Shown here: one piece after another, positions 48,401 to 54,180 of the stretch
How the letters are laid out: every line of letters starts with the position of its first letter
How positions within the stretch are numbered: the first letter of the stretch is position 1
Assembly (NCBI RefSeq): GCF_037975245.1
Contig: NC_092573.1
Span: 3,102,501-3,166,500 of the forward strand
Length of the DNA stretch: 64,000 nucleotides
Direction: 5' to 3'
Source of the DNA: Apostichopus japonicus
Taxonomy: Eukaryota; Echinodermata; Holothuroidea; Aspidochirotida; Stichopodidae
Translations under genes and position numbers: made by a program
The notes under the pieces: model-generated
The model's input: the letters and a program-made list of their open reading frames with translations, nothing else
Database searches by the model: none
Told to the model about the DNA's origin: nothing

Positions 48401-48888
48401 TTTCCATTAATTCCCATTGTACAACTAGTATGGACCTCATACATGTAGTTCTTGTGGAGGTCAAAGGTTAGAATCTTATTTGTGGTACTCCTATCTCTGC
48501 AATGTGGAGGTGAGTTTATACAAATCTCTGTCGTGCTGGTTCTGACTCGATTTCAGTTTCGATATCACTCAGATAAAAGAAAGGCACATCCCAATCACAA
48601 AGCATCTGGCCTTTCTAGTGATTTATGCAAATAAGTATGTAACTGGGGTCTTTGTTATCAATCCCATAAATGTTATTGTTTCTATGTTTAGTAAACTGCT
48701 CCATGCAGACCCCCCCCCCACCCCATGTGCTTCACTAGAAGTTATTTTACTTAGATATAGCAAGACCTTTTAAAAAGTCATTCAAGATGTATCATTTGTC
48801 TTCTGCAGGTTTAGATCTGAGTTTCTTGCTGGAAGATCGTAAAAGGAGAGGGAAGAGACCACCGATAGCTTTAGATGGGTTTTACTAG
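13545..48888 (+). CDS. ASH1L: ASH1L histone H3K36 methyltransferase, 23 exons, 5' end missing
   Basis: Spliced coding region, exons listed separately below. Summed exon length is 7,878 nt, giving 2,625 residues plus stop; every junction keeps phase, which strongly supports the model. Domain order (residues counted from the first base of window exon 1): AT-hook, His-rich and RG-rich region 1-1626; FELP motif about 1753; AWS about 1796-1845; SET about 1848-1970; post-SET about 1976-1992; bromodomain about 2130-2265; PHD about 2287-2327; BAH about 2335-2500; C-terminal tail to 2625. Human ASH1L is about 2,970 residues with the same order. Known role of the family: nuclear Trithorax-group enzyme that dimethylates H3 Lys36 and keeps developmental genes active. 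The initiator ATG is not in the exons seen; window exon 1 opens in phase 0 after a strong acceptor, so at least one coding exon lies upstream. The nearest relatives NSD1-3 and SETD2 lack this bromodomain-PHD-BAH arrangement. Confidence 0.96.
18425..19674 (+). other. Intron after window exon 1
   Basis: 1.25 kb. ATGCATTAGAC repeats three times just after the donor (about 18470-18510). It contains the B-box fragment listed at 19010-19080. Otherwise AT-rich without features. Confidence 0.7.
19010..19080 (-). repeat. tRNA-like fragment with a good B box
   Basis: The minus strand carries GACTTCGGGTTCGAGTCTCG, with the near-consensus B box GGTTCGAGTCT at about 19025-19035 and TATACCGCACACTGAC before it. 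No convincing acceptor stem. Likely a SINE or tRNA pseudogene remnant in intron 1. Confidence 0.35.
19675..19932 (+). CDS. ASH1L: ASH1L window exon 2 (pre-AWS linker)
   Basis: Acceptor GGTAG at 19674, donor AT|GTGAGT after 19932. The one base at the start completes a codon from exon 1 and the frame reads [12 protein letters not shown], then [19 protein letters not shown] and [18 protein letters not shown]. The last part matches human KKKYQKAGLYSDVYK just before the catalytic region, which fixes the frame. The exon has no stop across 258 nt and has higher GC than the flanking intron. Confidence 0.9.
20361..20452 (+). CDS. ASH1L: ASH1L window exon 3 (pre-AWS)
   Basis: Acceptor TTTTCTCCAG, donor TG|GTAAGT. 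The first base completes ATC (Ile) from exon 2. It reads [15 protein letters not shown] then [12 protein letters not shown]; the end corresponds to human GLFPAPIHVG. This is part of the conserved segment that leads into the MRG15-binding motif and the AWS domain. A 6.5-kb intron follows, the largest between recognised exons. Confidence 0.9.
21594..21717. repeat. 15-bp G-rich minisatellite
   Basis: About eight units of GGGGAAGGGGAGGGT-type sequence. G3-G4 runs are regularly spaced, so the + strand could form G-quadruplexes. All three minus frames are open as Pro/Ser/Leu repeats, which is a by-product of the composition. Confidence 0.9.
21752..22066 (-). repeat. Possible transposon-derived segment with ACCGAAACGTTGG
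   Basis: The minus strand carries GACATATGGACCGAAACGTT GGC, a motif type that recurs in dispersed repeats of many animals, within a frame open for 104 codons. Two of the frames look partly protein-like. I cannot name the element. Confidence 0.3.
22307..22326 (+). repeat. (GACA)n microsatellite
   Basis: Five perfect GACA units in the large intron. No other structure around it. Confidence 0.9.
26028..26512 (+). repeat. Tandem array, unit about 96 bp, five copies
   Basis: Each unit has GTCTAGAGTGTGCTGCAAAC, CTGCTCAAGTACTGTACAGC and TTTAATGATGTTTAATGAGT followed by GGAAGATCAGCTCCAATCAT. Copies differ by a few bases. It ends about 430 nt before exon 4. Confidence 0.9.
26942..27061 (+). CDS. ASH1L: ASH1L window exon 4 (FxLP MRG15-binding motif)
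   Basis: Acceptor TCTTCCATCAG, donor A|GTAAGT. It reads [20 protein letters not shown] and continues to FRKIRQ, matching human RIDFQLPYDILWQWKHNQ. The FELP at 26971-26982 fits the FxLP consensus used by Ash1 proteins to bind the MRG domain of MRG15/MORF4L1, a partner known to relieve ASH1L autoinhibition. This makes a conserved activator interaction likely here (inference from the motif). Confidence 0.93.
27062..29875 (+). other. Intron between exons 4 and 5
   Basis: 2.8 kb. No repeat array and no supported exon. A somewhat GC-richer block at about 28130-28230 and a C10 run at about 28858 are the only irregular parts. Confidence 0.7.
29876..29987 (+). CDS. ASH1L: ASH1L window exon 5 (AWS domain, first half)
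   Basis: Acceptor TTTTAACAG, donor AG|GTTAGT. It reads [20 protein letters not shown], then KCP and [11 protein letters not shown]. The CxCxC pattern followed by GCGDDCLNR is the zinc-binding start of an AWS (associated with SET) domain; human ASH1L has TTCNCKKP and GCVDDCLNRM at this place. AWS folds against SET and is needed for nucleosomal H3K36 activity. Confidence 0.95.
29988..31092 (+). other. Intron between exons 5 and 6
   Basis: 1.1 kb within the AWS domain. Contains C-rich patches at about 30152-30175 and 30955-30980. Nothing else recognised. Confidence 0.7.
31093..31198 (+). CDS. ASH1L: ASH1L window exon 6 (AWS domain, second half)
   Basis: Acceptor TTTTTTCCACAG, donor ATG|GTAAAG. 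It reads [20 protein letters not shown] then [15 protein letters not shown], completing the AWS cysteine set (ECSP, CPCG, CSNQR). Human has ECSPNTCPCGEQCCNQRIQ. It ends at the first strand of the SET domain in phase 0. The next intron is short (476 nt). Confidence 0.95.
31675..31922 (+). CDS. ASH1L: ASH1L window exon 7 (SET domain core)
   Basis: Acceptor CAACCTGACAG, donor TG|GTGAGT. It contains the SET motifs in order: SRGWGIRT (SET-N, cofactor binding), [46 protein letters not shown] lies at 31885-31896 and provides both the S-adenosylmethionine contact and a post-SET zinc ligand. All key residues match the human enzyme, so catalytic activity is expected. The last codon (Trp) is split with exon 8. 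Confidence 0.97.
31923..34106 (+). other. Intron inside the SET domain
   Basis: 2.2 kb, interrupting the Trp codon after NHSC. AT-rich, with a C-rich patch near 31995 and the (GT)n run near the acceptor. No exon. Confidence 0.7.
34031..34048 (+). repeat. (GT)n microsatellite near acceptor
   Basis: Nine GT units about 60 nt upstream of exon 8, which encodes the catalytic tyrosine. GT runs near acceptors can bind splicing factors; this is only a position-based remark. Confidence 0.85.
34107..34215 (+). CDS. ASH1L: ASH1L window exon 8 (SET C-terminal, autoinhibitory loop)
   Basis: Acceptor TTCTTCCTCAG, donor CAG|GTAAAG. It reads [20 protein letters not shown], then [16 protein letters not shown]. 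The YDYNF at 34177-34191 holds the catalytic tyrosine. The following loop is HAFNLETQ where human has HSFNVEKQ; this loop blocks the substrate channel in the human structure. The Gln is kept but Ser is Ala (34195-34197) and Lys is Thr (34210-34212). A (GT)n microsatellite lies about 60 nt before the acceptor. Confidence 0.97.
34684..34851 (+). CDS. ASH1L: ASH1L window exon 9 (post-SET and basic linker)
   Basis: Acceptor CATCCCTACAG, donor AGG|GTGAGT. It reads [20 protein letters not shown]: the CxCxxxxC of the post-SET zinc site followed by RG. The remaining 40 residues are a Lys/Arg-rich linker ([15 protein letters not shown] and so on), as in human ASH1L. Introns on both sides are under 500 nt and hold nothing recognisable. 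Confidence 0.94.
35223..35451 (+). CDS. ASH1L: ASH1L window exon 10 (linker before bromodomain)
   Basis: Acceptor TGATGTTTGCAG, donor G|GTGAGA. It reads [16 protein letters not shown], then [18 protein letters not shown], corresponding to human LQMKPMSNRERN and HVFLVRNWEKIRQ. It then becomes Lys/Asn-rich. The function of this conserved linker helix is not known to me. The next intron is 494 nt with a T-rich 3' end. Confidence 0.9.
35946..36153 (+). CDS. ASH1L: ASH1L window exon 11 (bromodomain, N-terminal part)
   Basis: Acceptor CTCCAAAAG, donor GG|GTAAGA. It reads [20 protein letters not shown], then [20 protein letters not shown] and [11 protein letters not shown]. Human ASH1L has [21 protein letters not shown] here, among the best matches in the gene. 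LARLAQ-type helix followed by PFMNLP is the start of the bromodomain (helix Z and ZA loop). Confidence 0.95.
36154..36864 (+). other. Intron between exons 11 and 12
   Basis: 0.7 kb inside the bromodomain, AT-rich, with no repeat or exon recognised. Confidence 0.7.
36865..36997 (+). CDS. ASH1L: ASH1L window exon 12 (bromodomain, middle)
   Basis: Acceptor TTTTTCCTCCAG, donor ATG|GTACGT. It reads [20 protein letters not shown], then [19 protein letters not shown]. These are the PIDL.TIE and EAFDDD..VFKNA signatures of bromodomain helices A-B; human has DYYEKISDPLDLITIEK and EAFDADMLKVFRNA. An open frame continues about 190 nt into the intron, but the GTACGT donor and the next exon's phase support ending at 36997. 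Confidence 0.94.
36998..38181 (+). other. Intron between exons 12 and 13
   Basis: 1.2 kb within the bromodomain. Holds the SINE-like element at about 37440-37782 and a G-rich patch at about 37798-37825. Confidence 0.7.
37440..37782 (-). mobile_element. tRNA-derived SINE-like element
   Basis: The minus strand from about 37780 to 37705 resembles a tRNA: a 7-bp acceptor stem with one mismatch (GCCTGGA / TCCAGCC), an A-box-like TCTGGTATAACAC, an anticodon-loop-like CTTGTAA and a B-box-like GTTCAAATCC. The arms are degenerate, so it is not a working tRNA. Downstream on the same strand follows about 300 nt of body with a CCCCGGG...CTCGGGG inverted pair. It lies in the intron between exons 12 and 13. 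The 3' border is a guess. Confidence 0.5.
38182..38329 (+). CDS. ASH1L: ASH1L window exon 13 (bromodomain, C-terminal part)
   Basis: Acceptor TATTTCTTCAG, donor G|GTCCGT. It reads [20 protein letters not shown] then [16 protein letters not shown], the last bromodomain helix. The site that usually holds the acetyl-lysine-binding Asn (NAxxYN) reads NAMNYH here; human ASH1L has NAEKYY. The donor GTCCGT is weak and a TTAGGG-containing minisatellite starts about 33 nt after it. Confidence 0.9.
38363..38690 (+). repeat. 25-bp minisatellite containing TTAGGG, 13 copies
   Basis: Unit GGTAACCGTTAGGGCATGGC TGTAG, with CAT/CTT and CCG/CCA variants in some copies. Thirteen regular copies lie in the intron after exon 13, starting some 33 nt after a weak GTCCGT donor. 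The TTAGGG core is not arranged as a telomere array. Confidence 0.95.
38880..39020 (+). repeat. Local direct duplication about 65 bp
   Basis: CAACCCAAGGTTCAGAGGCT and CAACCCAAGATTCAGAGGCT each precede TACAATGTTAGTTT and a GCCATGTCTTTGGCTT stretch. Two copies, in the intron before the PHD exon. Confidence 0.8.
39067..39257 (+). CDS. ASH1L: ASH1L window exon 14 (PHD finger)
   Basis: Acceptor TTTCTCCAG, donor CAG|GTGAGA. After a Glu-rich run it reads [20 protein letters not shown], then [20 protein letters not shown] and CEQCDPR. This is a complete C4HC3 PHD zinc finger (CxC, CxxC, HxxC, CxxC) with the aromatic Trp; human has [29 protein letters not shown]1L-type PHD fingers are reported chromatin readers. 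Confidence 0.96.
39258..40595 (+). other. Intron between PHD and BAH exons
   Basis: 1.3 kb. AT-rich, with a G-rich patch at about 39454-39475 and a CT-rich stretch near 40520. No further exon recognised. Confidence 0.7.
40596..40689 (+). CDS. ASH1L: ASH1L window exon 15 (BAH domain start)
   Basis: Acceptor TTTCTCGTTAG, donor G|GTACGC. It reads [20 protein letters not shown] then [12 protein letters not shown], which aligns with human YFICLLRDDLLLRQGD. An upstream TTTAG at about 40540 is an alternative acceptor but does not give a matching frame. CTCTCTGTTGCCTAG-like short repeats follow directly in the intron (about 40695-40800). Confidence 0.88.
40690..42048 (+). other. Intron between exons 15 and 16
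   Basis: 1.36 kb. Right after the donor are about five degenerate 24-bp units of AACATGGTCTCTCTGTTGCC (about 40697-40810). A G-rich tract GGGGGGTTGGGGGGGGGG lies at about 41920-41940. The rest is AT-rich. Confidence 0.75.
42049..42190 (+). CDS. ASH1L: ASH1L window exon 16 (BAH domain)
   Basis: Acceptor GTCATTTTAG, donor AG|GTAGGT. It reads [20 protein letters not shown], then [22 protein letters not shown] and IFR.EKLWK are BAH signatures shared with human ASH1L (GDCVYLMRD, DIFRIEKLWKNE). The middle loop differs in length and sequence from human. Confidence 0.94.
42191..42920 (+). other. Intron between exons 16 and 17
   Basis: 0.73 kb, containing the degenerate tRNA-like fragment at 42570-42650. 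Nothing else recognised. Confidence 0.7.
42570..42650 (+). repeat. Degenerate tRNA-like / SINE head
   Basis: The + strand has CTCAGTCGGTATACCACAA (A-box-like), then CTGGTATTCCTTAGGTCACAG and GGCTTAAATTTT in place of a B box. Order and spacing are those of a tRNA, but stems are broken. Probably an old SINE fragment in the intron between exons 16 and 17. Confidence 0.4.
42921..43005 (+). CDS. ASH1L: ASH1L window exon 17 (BAH domain)
   Basis: Acceptor TTTTGTCTTTCAG, donor GAG|GTTAGT. It reads [20 protein letters not shown] then SRKFFRNE, nearly identical to human [26 protein letters not shown]. This is one of the most conserved stretches in the protein. The next intron is 341 nt. Confidence 0.96.
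43347..43434 (+). CDS. ASH1L: ASH1L window exon 18 (BAH domain)
   Basis: Acceptor TTACATGCAG, donor G|GTAAGC. It reads [20 protein letters not shown] then VMDLYTYCK, matching human [29 protein letters not shown]. The frame stays open for about 300 nt into the intron, but a perfect donor and the YCK|GRPKG junction with the next exon show that the exon ends here. Confidence 0.96.
43435..44777 (+). other. Intron between exons 18 and 19
   Basis: 1.34 kb within BAH. Contains the 14-bp tandem array at 44431-44584. The exon 18 frame runs on for about 300 nt without a stop, by chance. Confidence 0.75.
44431..44584 (+). repeat. 14-bp minisatellite, 11 copies
   Basis: Perfect or near-perfect ACATTGAGAGGGGG units, one with an A in the G run. 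On the minus strand it reads as a Ser-Pro-Gln-Cys-Pro repeat, which is not a gene. Confidence 0.97.
44778..44944 (+). CDS. ASH1L: ASH1L window exon 19 (BAH domain end)
   Basis: Acceptor ATGTTCAAG, donor ACG|GTAAGA. It reads [20 protein letters not shown], then [20 protein letters not shown] and [16 protein letters not shown], matching human [20 protein letters not shown]. It completes the BAH domain. The next intron holds the inverted LINE fragment. Confidence 0.96.
44945..46639 (+). other. Intron between exons 19 and 20
   Basis: 1.7 kb, about three quarters of it the inverted LINE fragment. The remaining ends are AT-rich with a T-rich acceptor tract. Confidence 0.75.
45139..46400 (-). mobile_element. 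5'-truncated non-LTR retrotransposon (Jockey/CR1-like LINE)
   Basis: Minus-strand reverse transcriptase fragment inverted in the intron between ASH1L exons 19 and 20. Reading 5' to 3': [25 protein letters not shown], the catalytic YADD (complement of 46189-46200), then [20 protein letters not shown], a [11 protein letters not shown] segment and the thumb/C-terminal region to a TAA at 45358. The frame is open for about 1 kb with no frameshift seen. The 3' UTR is short and ends in an A/T-rich TAAATAAAT-type tail at about 45139-45175. Endonuclease and the early RT motifs are missing, so it cannot move by itself. The 5' border is approximate. Confidence 0.88.
46640..46683 (+). CDS. ASH1L: ASH1L window exon 20 (micro-exon)
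   Basis: Acceptor TTTTCTAATAG, donor AG|GTAAGT. Only 44 nt: [15 protein letters not shown], matching human PHYVPDNYKRNGGR. Phase fits both neighbours. Too short to be found by open-frame length alone; recognised by the human match and its splice sites. Confidence 0.9.
47038..47079 (+). CDS. ASH1L: ASH1L window exon 21 (micro-exon)
   Basis: Acceptor TTGTTTTTCAG, donor GG|GTAAGT. 42 nt reading [14 protein letters not shown]. Both splice sites are strong and the phases join exons 20 and 22 exactly. No clear human counterpart, since this linker is variable. Confidence 0.82.
47090..47175 (+). repeat. Two-copy duplication
   Basis: TATGGTGTGTGATTTGTTATAA and TATGGTGTGTGATCTGTTATAA-type copies, about 50 nt apart, each followed by CCT(G/A)(T/C)TATTACAGA. 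It lies just after exon 21's donor and introduces ACAG acceptor-like sites. Confidence 0.8.
47336..47469 (+). CDS. ASH1L: ASH1L window exon 22 (C-terminal helix)
   Basis: Acceptor CCTTTTATCAG, donor C|GTACGT. It reads [20 protein letters not shown] then [15 protein letters not shown], a charged helix matching human [27 protein letters not shown]. A 28-bp tandem array begins about 9 nt after the donor. Confidence 0.93.
47479..47868 (+). repeat. 28-bp minisatellite next to exon 22, about 13.5 copies
   Basis: Unit AATGGTGTGATTGGATTTAA CACTAGAT with scattered changes (TCGG, CCCTAG). The first copy begins about 10 nt after the GTACGT donor. CTAG and GGTGTG recur in every unit. Confidence 0.95.
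47869..48808 (+). other. Rest of last intron
   Basis: 0.94 kb between the 28-bp array and the terminal exon. A C9 run lies at about 48711. No exon recognised. Confidence 0.7.
48809..48888 (+). CDS. ASH1L: ASH1L window exon 23 (terminal coding exon with stop)
   Basis: Acceptor TTGTCTTCTGCAG; TAG stop at 48886-48888. It reads [20 protein letters not shown] then LDGFY and stop. Human ends with IDVTYLLEEGSGRKLRKRRT followed by about 11 residues, so this is the natural C-terminus. Confidence 0.95.
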
Positions 48889-50920
48889 CGAGAGACAGAT
48901 AGAGAGAGAGAGAGAGCGGAGAGGAGGAGGAAAATAAAATCCAGTCTGGATCTCAGCGGACTAACAAAGTATGAAGATGTAGTAGGATTGTCTGTCGATT
49001 AGTAAAGAAGAAGATGGAGAATGACTCGAGAGGTTTTTTCGAGTCGAAGGAGATGAATATTCCCACCGTTGGTTTGAAGTTAGCAGCCGTCGTACATAAT
49101 GGCGCATTTAGAATGAGAGCTAAGGAATAAGAGCTATTTGTTTCACTATTTGAGGATAAAAGGAGATTATGCAATGTTTTTCCTGAAAAGGGTACTTTTT
49201 AACACTGAGGTCACTTCTAGACAGAAATAATGACAGGTATCTTAGAACGTGCTTTATTTGTATTCATATCGGATACATCATGGTGAGGACTTGTCGCATG
49301 AGCAGTTAACCTCCCGTGGTGGGAATTCCACTTTTTGATATTATTGTTCCCTTTTTGGGGATGTATGAATATTAATCTAAATCATGGCAAAATTTGGCCA
49401 AAACATTTTTTTTGGTACTTACATAGATAGTATTGTTCAATATGGGTATCTATTTTAGTCATATATGTGTACTTAAAGGGCGATATTACTGGGATACATA
49501 ACCAGCAGGAGAGAGCTGTATCTGTTGATATAGTCATGTACTACACTATAGAAATGGACAAAAGATAAGAACAAAACTTATTAACAAAGATCTTATTCCT
49601 ATCTGGGACATTGCCAAAAAAATTAACAGAATTGTGTGATCTCTTTTTGATCCGTATTTTTTTTTTTTTTTGGCTTTTATAAATATAAGAGAATGGGTTT
49701 ATTGTCAGATTATAAAGGAAATTTTAGCATTTAAAATGCAATTTTAATGGATTCCTTATGATAAATACCATCCTCTCTAATAATGACGGTTGTAATGTTT
49801 TCATATCAGTAACTTTTTGCTTGTTTTTTTTTTAAACTTTTAATACTTTGGTGCAATTTCTTGTTTGTTTGTTTTGTTAATTAAATTAGTAGCATTTCTC
49901 TGACATGCTCAGCTTGACTTAACAGTAAGTAAAATGTCCATCTTATCCGTATTTGTGGCTATCCCAAAAATTTATTTCCTAAGCTATTTCAGTTTGATAT
50001 TTTGTAAAAAACTCCCAAAGTTTGACAGAATGAGTTTTTAAAAATGATTTGACGAATGAATGGTCATTATTTGTATGAGTTCCAGTACCTTGGTTATTAT
50101 TTTATCTTGAGTTTGGGTGGGTCAGGATTTTCAAGTTAACAGAAGCATATGACAATTTATTAAGTTATTAAAATAGTGGTATGTAGGTTATGTTAATACA
50201 AAGTGTTATTCCTTTAGGACATGGTGTTTCACAATGTGGGCAGACACACAAGTAATTCTGATTTCACCAGTGAGATATGTATTTCAGTTATGACTTTCTT
50301 TACTCTGTGTGCTGATGTGCATTTTGTATTCATATAATGAGTATCAGGACAAAAAGGAACAAATTGGGGGAGGTGGGAGGGGGGTGGGGGGTCGGACCGC
50401 TTGTAATTATTTTGTCAGTCCCTCAAACCACTTTGAGGAATTTCACAGACACTGTTGGACTTACTTTATAGAGCCTTTAATCCAATAACAAAAGGGAGGT
50501 CTTCATTTTCAATTGTGGCAAAATTATGATAATTTGGAAAGGGAAATTTTTGGTGAAATTCAAGTAATTGTTTATATTTGTTTGGTTCCTGCTTTGCTTT
50601 CTCCCATGTACAAAGTTTTGTCTTCTGTAAGGTTTTGTAATATTTTTGAGATGTGCTGACGATATGAGATGACTACCATTTGTACTTCTTTTTTTTTTCT
50701 TATGTTATTCTTGAGAGGATTGTATTCAGATTTTTGTGGAATTTTAAAACAGTTTCAACTGCACTTCTTCCAAAGGAAAAAAATTTAATCTTGGTTTTTA
50801 ATTCTCTAAGTATGTCCATATTTAGAAAATCAAATACATTTTATGAATATCAACCTGAAATCTATGATAGGAAGAAGCTTTAATGTACATATTAATAAAA
50901 TTGCCAGATAACAAGAACGA
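48889..50920 (+). other. Probable ASH1L 3' UTR
   Basis: AT-rich sequence without splice-compatible frames after the stop. The best polyadenylation signal is AATAAA at 50894-50899, followed by U/GU-rich sequence, giving a UTR of about 2 kb. An earlier AATAAA at about 48933, only 45 nt after the stop, lacks an obvious downstream GU-rich element. A G-rich patch lies at about 50365-50395. The end point is an estimate. Confidence 0.6.
50894..50899 (+). promoter_or_regulatory. Candidate polyadenylation signal AATAAA
   Basis: Canonical hexamer about 2 kb after the ASH1L stop, with a TTGTTCTTTCTG-type U-rich stretch some 40 nt downstream. Position relative to the gene supports use as the main cleavage signal, but no transcript evidence is available here. 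Confidence 0.5.
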
Positions 50921-52739
50921 GTGATCATTGTTCTTTCTGTATGAAATCATTGTTCTCTCATGTTTTCTTAGTTTGTATTCACCTCATAAAAGTTTTTTAA
51001 GTTCAATATTTCTTTAAGCATCATGGTGATACATGTCTTCAAATCCTACATGCCATTTTCCAAGATATTTATAGTTCATACTTGAAGTAAACAAGTGTGA
51101 TGTCATAGATGCATTTTGATAGGAAAATGTTTCAATTTTCATATTAATTCTTTTCCTTAAAATAATTGCAACTGCTCAGATCGTGAAAACACCACATTCT
51201 TTGTTGTTGTGTAAGTTTCACGGCCCCCTTAACGATTTAAGTGTAACCATGACGAATGCTTGGTTTCATAATAACGACAGAATAGAAGTATCGGATAAAC
51301 ATAAGTTTGTTTTGTCAATATGGATCTATGAAATTATGCAACACCTTCCTTGAAGTTTACTTTTGGATACAAAATGCGACAACTTTTCAACTATCGTATC
51401 TTTGAGAAGAAGAAATGCCACTGGTAAGGGTAAAAAAAACTCGTTCCGGCGAGCTTTGATGCTAAAACAAATTTGTCCTTAACATTGGAACCTGCCCAGA
51501 ACATGCAACTGCCCTGAACCTCCCCTTCCCAAAAGAAGAAAAATGTAAGACAATCTCAAACAATTGAAAAAGGAAGAGTAACTGCTTGTTTCAAGCATTT
51601 GTATAAGCTTTAAGCTTTTATAATTATTTGCTCTGAGTTCTTGGAACTACAAAATGGTCAACATACAGAATAAAATTTTGATAATATGCAACACAAACTA
51701 AATTGTCATAGTGTAAAACAGCTGAAATTCAACAGGACAGTTCTGACATCTCTGCTAACAAGAGTATGGAAGTAAACATGAATTATTTTCCCCAACACTG
51801 TACATAATAAGAAAACCAATACCAACATGTCTGTCTAAACATGTTAAAATCTACCTTTACACTAGCACACAAATTCAAATGATGATTCCAATCCTAATAT
51901 TAGGCACTGAAGTCAACCTCTTCTTATTTCCGTACTAATGACTTCGGCTTTTTTGAAGTCCGAAATGAAGCGCACATAAAGGCAAAATATCTGAAATGAT
52001 GGAAAAAACTTCTGTTTACAATGAGAATCTCTGAAAAAGTAAAAAAAATTACTGTTATCCACATTTTTTGGCTCAATATTCACTTGTCATGCCATCTTGT
52101 TCCCCAACCCCCCCCCCATGCCCCCCTTCCAACCCAAAGAAACAGTAACCAGATGATCTTATCAACTTGATCTCTTTGAGAAAGTCTTAAAACGATGATC
52201 AAAACATTTTCAATTGCCTTAACCATCCTGGTTCAATAACTTGTTGATTAATACAGACAGATGATTGAACGTTTGTTAAAAGGAGCACTTTGTAGGTTGT
52301 GTGAAATGTTGAAGGTGGTCAAGGGTAAGGGAAACTACAAGACTGGGGGGGGAGGGGAGAATATCCTTTAATTTTTTGAAGAGAATTGATTTTTGTTGAT
52401 GACTACAAACATACACTCGTACTTCTTAGACAGTTTCGCAATGGTATCTTCAGGTGAGGGTAAGAGCGATGGGTCAGGATTTGATTTATTTGAAGTAACA
52501 AGACAAAGGAGGCAAGAGCTTGTACGATTCTTGAATGTTTACTTGAGATCATTACCACCTGCTTGAATCAACTCCCTAGTGACCCTGATACCTGCAAAAA
52601 TGGTGTAAAGTTATGCACCAGGTAATGGATATGAATTCAGTGAAAGGAATAAGCAGAAATCAAACTCTTTTATGGGATTAGATATCCTTACTCAATTTAA
52701 CAACTTGCAAAGTGTTCCATTTATTTTATGAAATGACAC
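50921..52739. other. Intergenic sequence after ASH1L
   Basis: AT-rich with C/G homopolymer patches at about 52109 and 52347. No exon on either strand. Part may belong to the 3' UTR of the convergent minus-strand gene, but I see no decisive signal. Confidence 0.6.
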
Positions 52740-54180
52740 TTCCTAACAGTCTCTCCTTGTATTATTATTGCGTCTACTGGTTACTACCACAATATCCGTG
52801 ATGCTACTACCATACACTAACGGTCCTCGTATTATTAAGTCTACTGGTTACTACCACCATTCCAGTGATGACACTTCCTAACAGTCTCCTTGTATTATCA
52901 TTGCGTCTACTGGTTACTACCACAATATCCGTGATGCTACTACCATACACTAACAGTCCTCGTATTATTAAGTCTACTGGTTACTACCACCATTCCAGTG
53001 ATGACACTTCCTAACAGTCTCTCCTTGTATTATTATTAAGTCTACTGGTTACGACCACCGTACCGGTGATGACACTACCATACACTAACAGGCTCTCCTT
53101 GTATTATTATTATTGAGTCTACTGTTACTACCATCATACCGGTGATGACACTACCAGACAACTAACAGGCTCTCCTTGTATCATTATCGAGTCTACTGGT
53201 TACTACCACAATATCCGTGATGCTACTACCATACACTAAGTCCTCGTACTATTAAGTCTACTGGTTACTACCACCATTCCAGTGATGACACTTCCTAACA
53301 GTTTCTCCTTGTATTATTATTAAGTCTACTGGTTACGACCACCATACCGGTGATGACACTACCATACACTAACAGGCTCTCCTTGTATTATTATTGAGTC
53401 TACTGTTACTACCATCACACCGGTGATGACACTACCAGACAACTAACAGGCTCTCCTTGTACTATTATCGAGTCTACTGGTTACTACCACAATATCCGTG
53501 ATGCTACTACCATACACTAAGTCCTCGTATTATTAAGTCTACTGGTTACTACCACCATTCCAGTGATGACACTTCCTAACAGTCTCTCCTTGTATTATTA
53601 TTAAGTCTACTGGTTACGACCACCATACCGGTGATGACACTACCATACACTAACAGGCTCTCCTTGTATTATTATTGAGTCTACTGTTACTACCATCACA
53701 CCGGTGATGACACTACCAGACAACTAACAGGCTCTCCTTGTATTATTATCGAGTCTACTGGTTACTACCACAATATCCGTGATGCTACTACCATACACTA
53801 AGTCCTCGTATTATTAAGTCTACTGGTTACTACCACCATTCCAGTGATGACACTTCCAGACAGTCTCTCCTTGTATTATTATTAAGTCTACTGGTTACTA
53901 CCACCATACCGGTGATGACACTACCAGACAACTAACAGGCTCTCCTTGTATTATTATTGAGTCTACTGTTACTACCATCATACCGGTGATGACACTACCA
54001 GACAACTAACAGGCTCTCCTTGTATTATTATCGAGTCTACTGGTTACTACCACAATATCCGTGATGCTACTACCATACACTAACAGTCCTACTGGTTACT
54101 ACCACCATTCCAGTGATGACACTTTCTAACAGTCTCTCCTTGTATTATTATTAAGTCTACTGGTTATGACCATCGTACCG
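52740..54180. repeat. Higher-order tandem repeat, about 281-bp period
   Basis: Basic units of about 65-75 bp contain GTCTACTGGTTACTACCAC and a (T/C)CGTGATG- or CAGTGATG-type part. Four variants alternate in fixed order. The marker AATATCCGTG occurs at 52791, 52924, 53210, 53491, 53772 and 54054, so the last five spacings after the first are 286, 281, 281 and 282 nt. The left edge is irregular (133-nt spacing). Confidence 0.93.

Noticed and set aside
48933-48938. AATAAA 45 nt after the ASH1L stop as main polyadenylation signal
   Set aside because: No GU-rich element follows and the UTR would be unusually short; the signal at 50894 is better, although minor use cannot be excluded.
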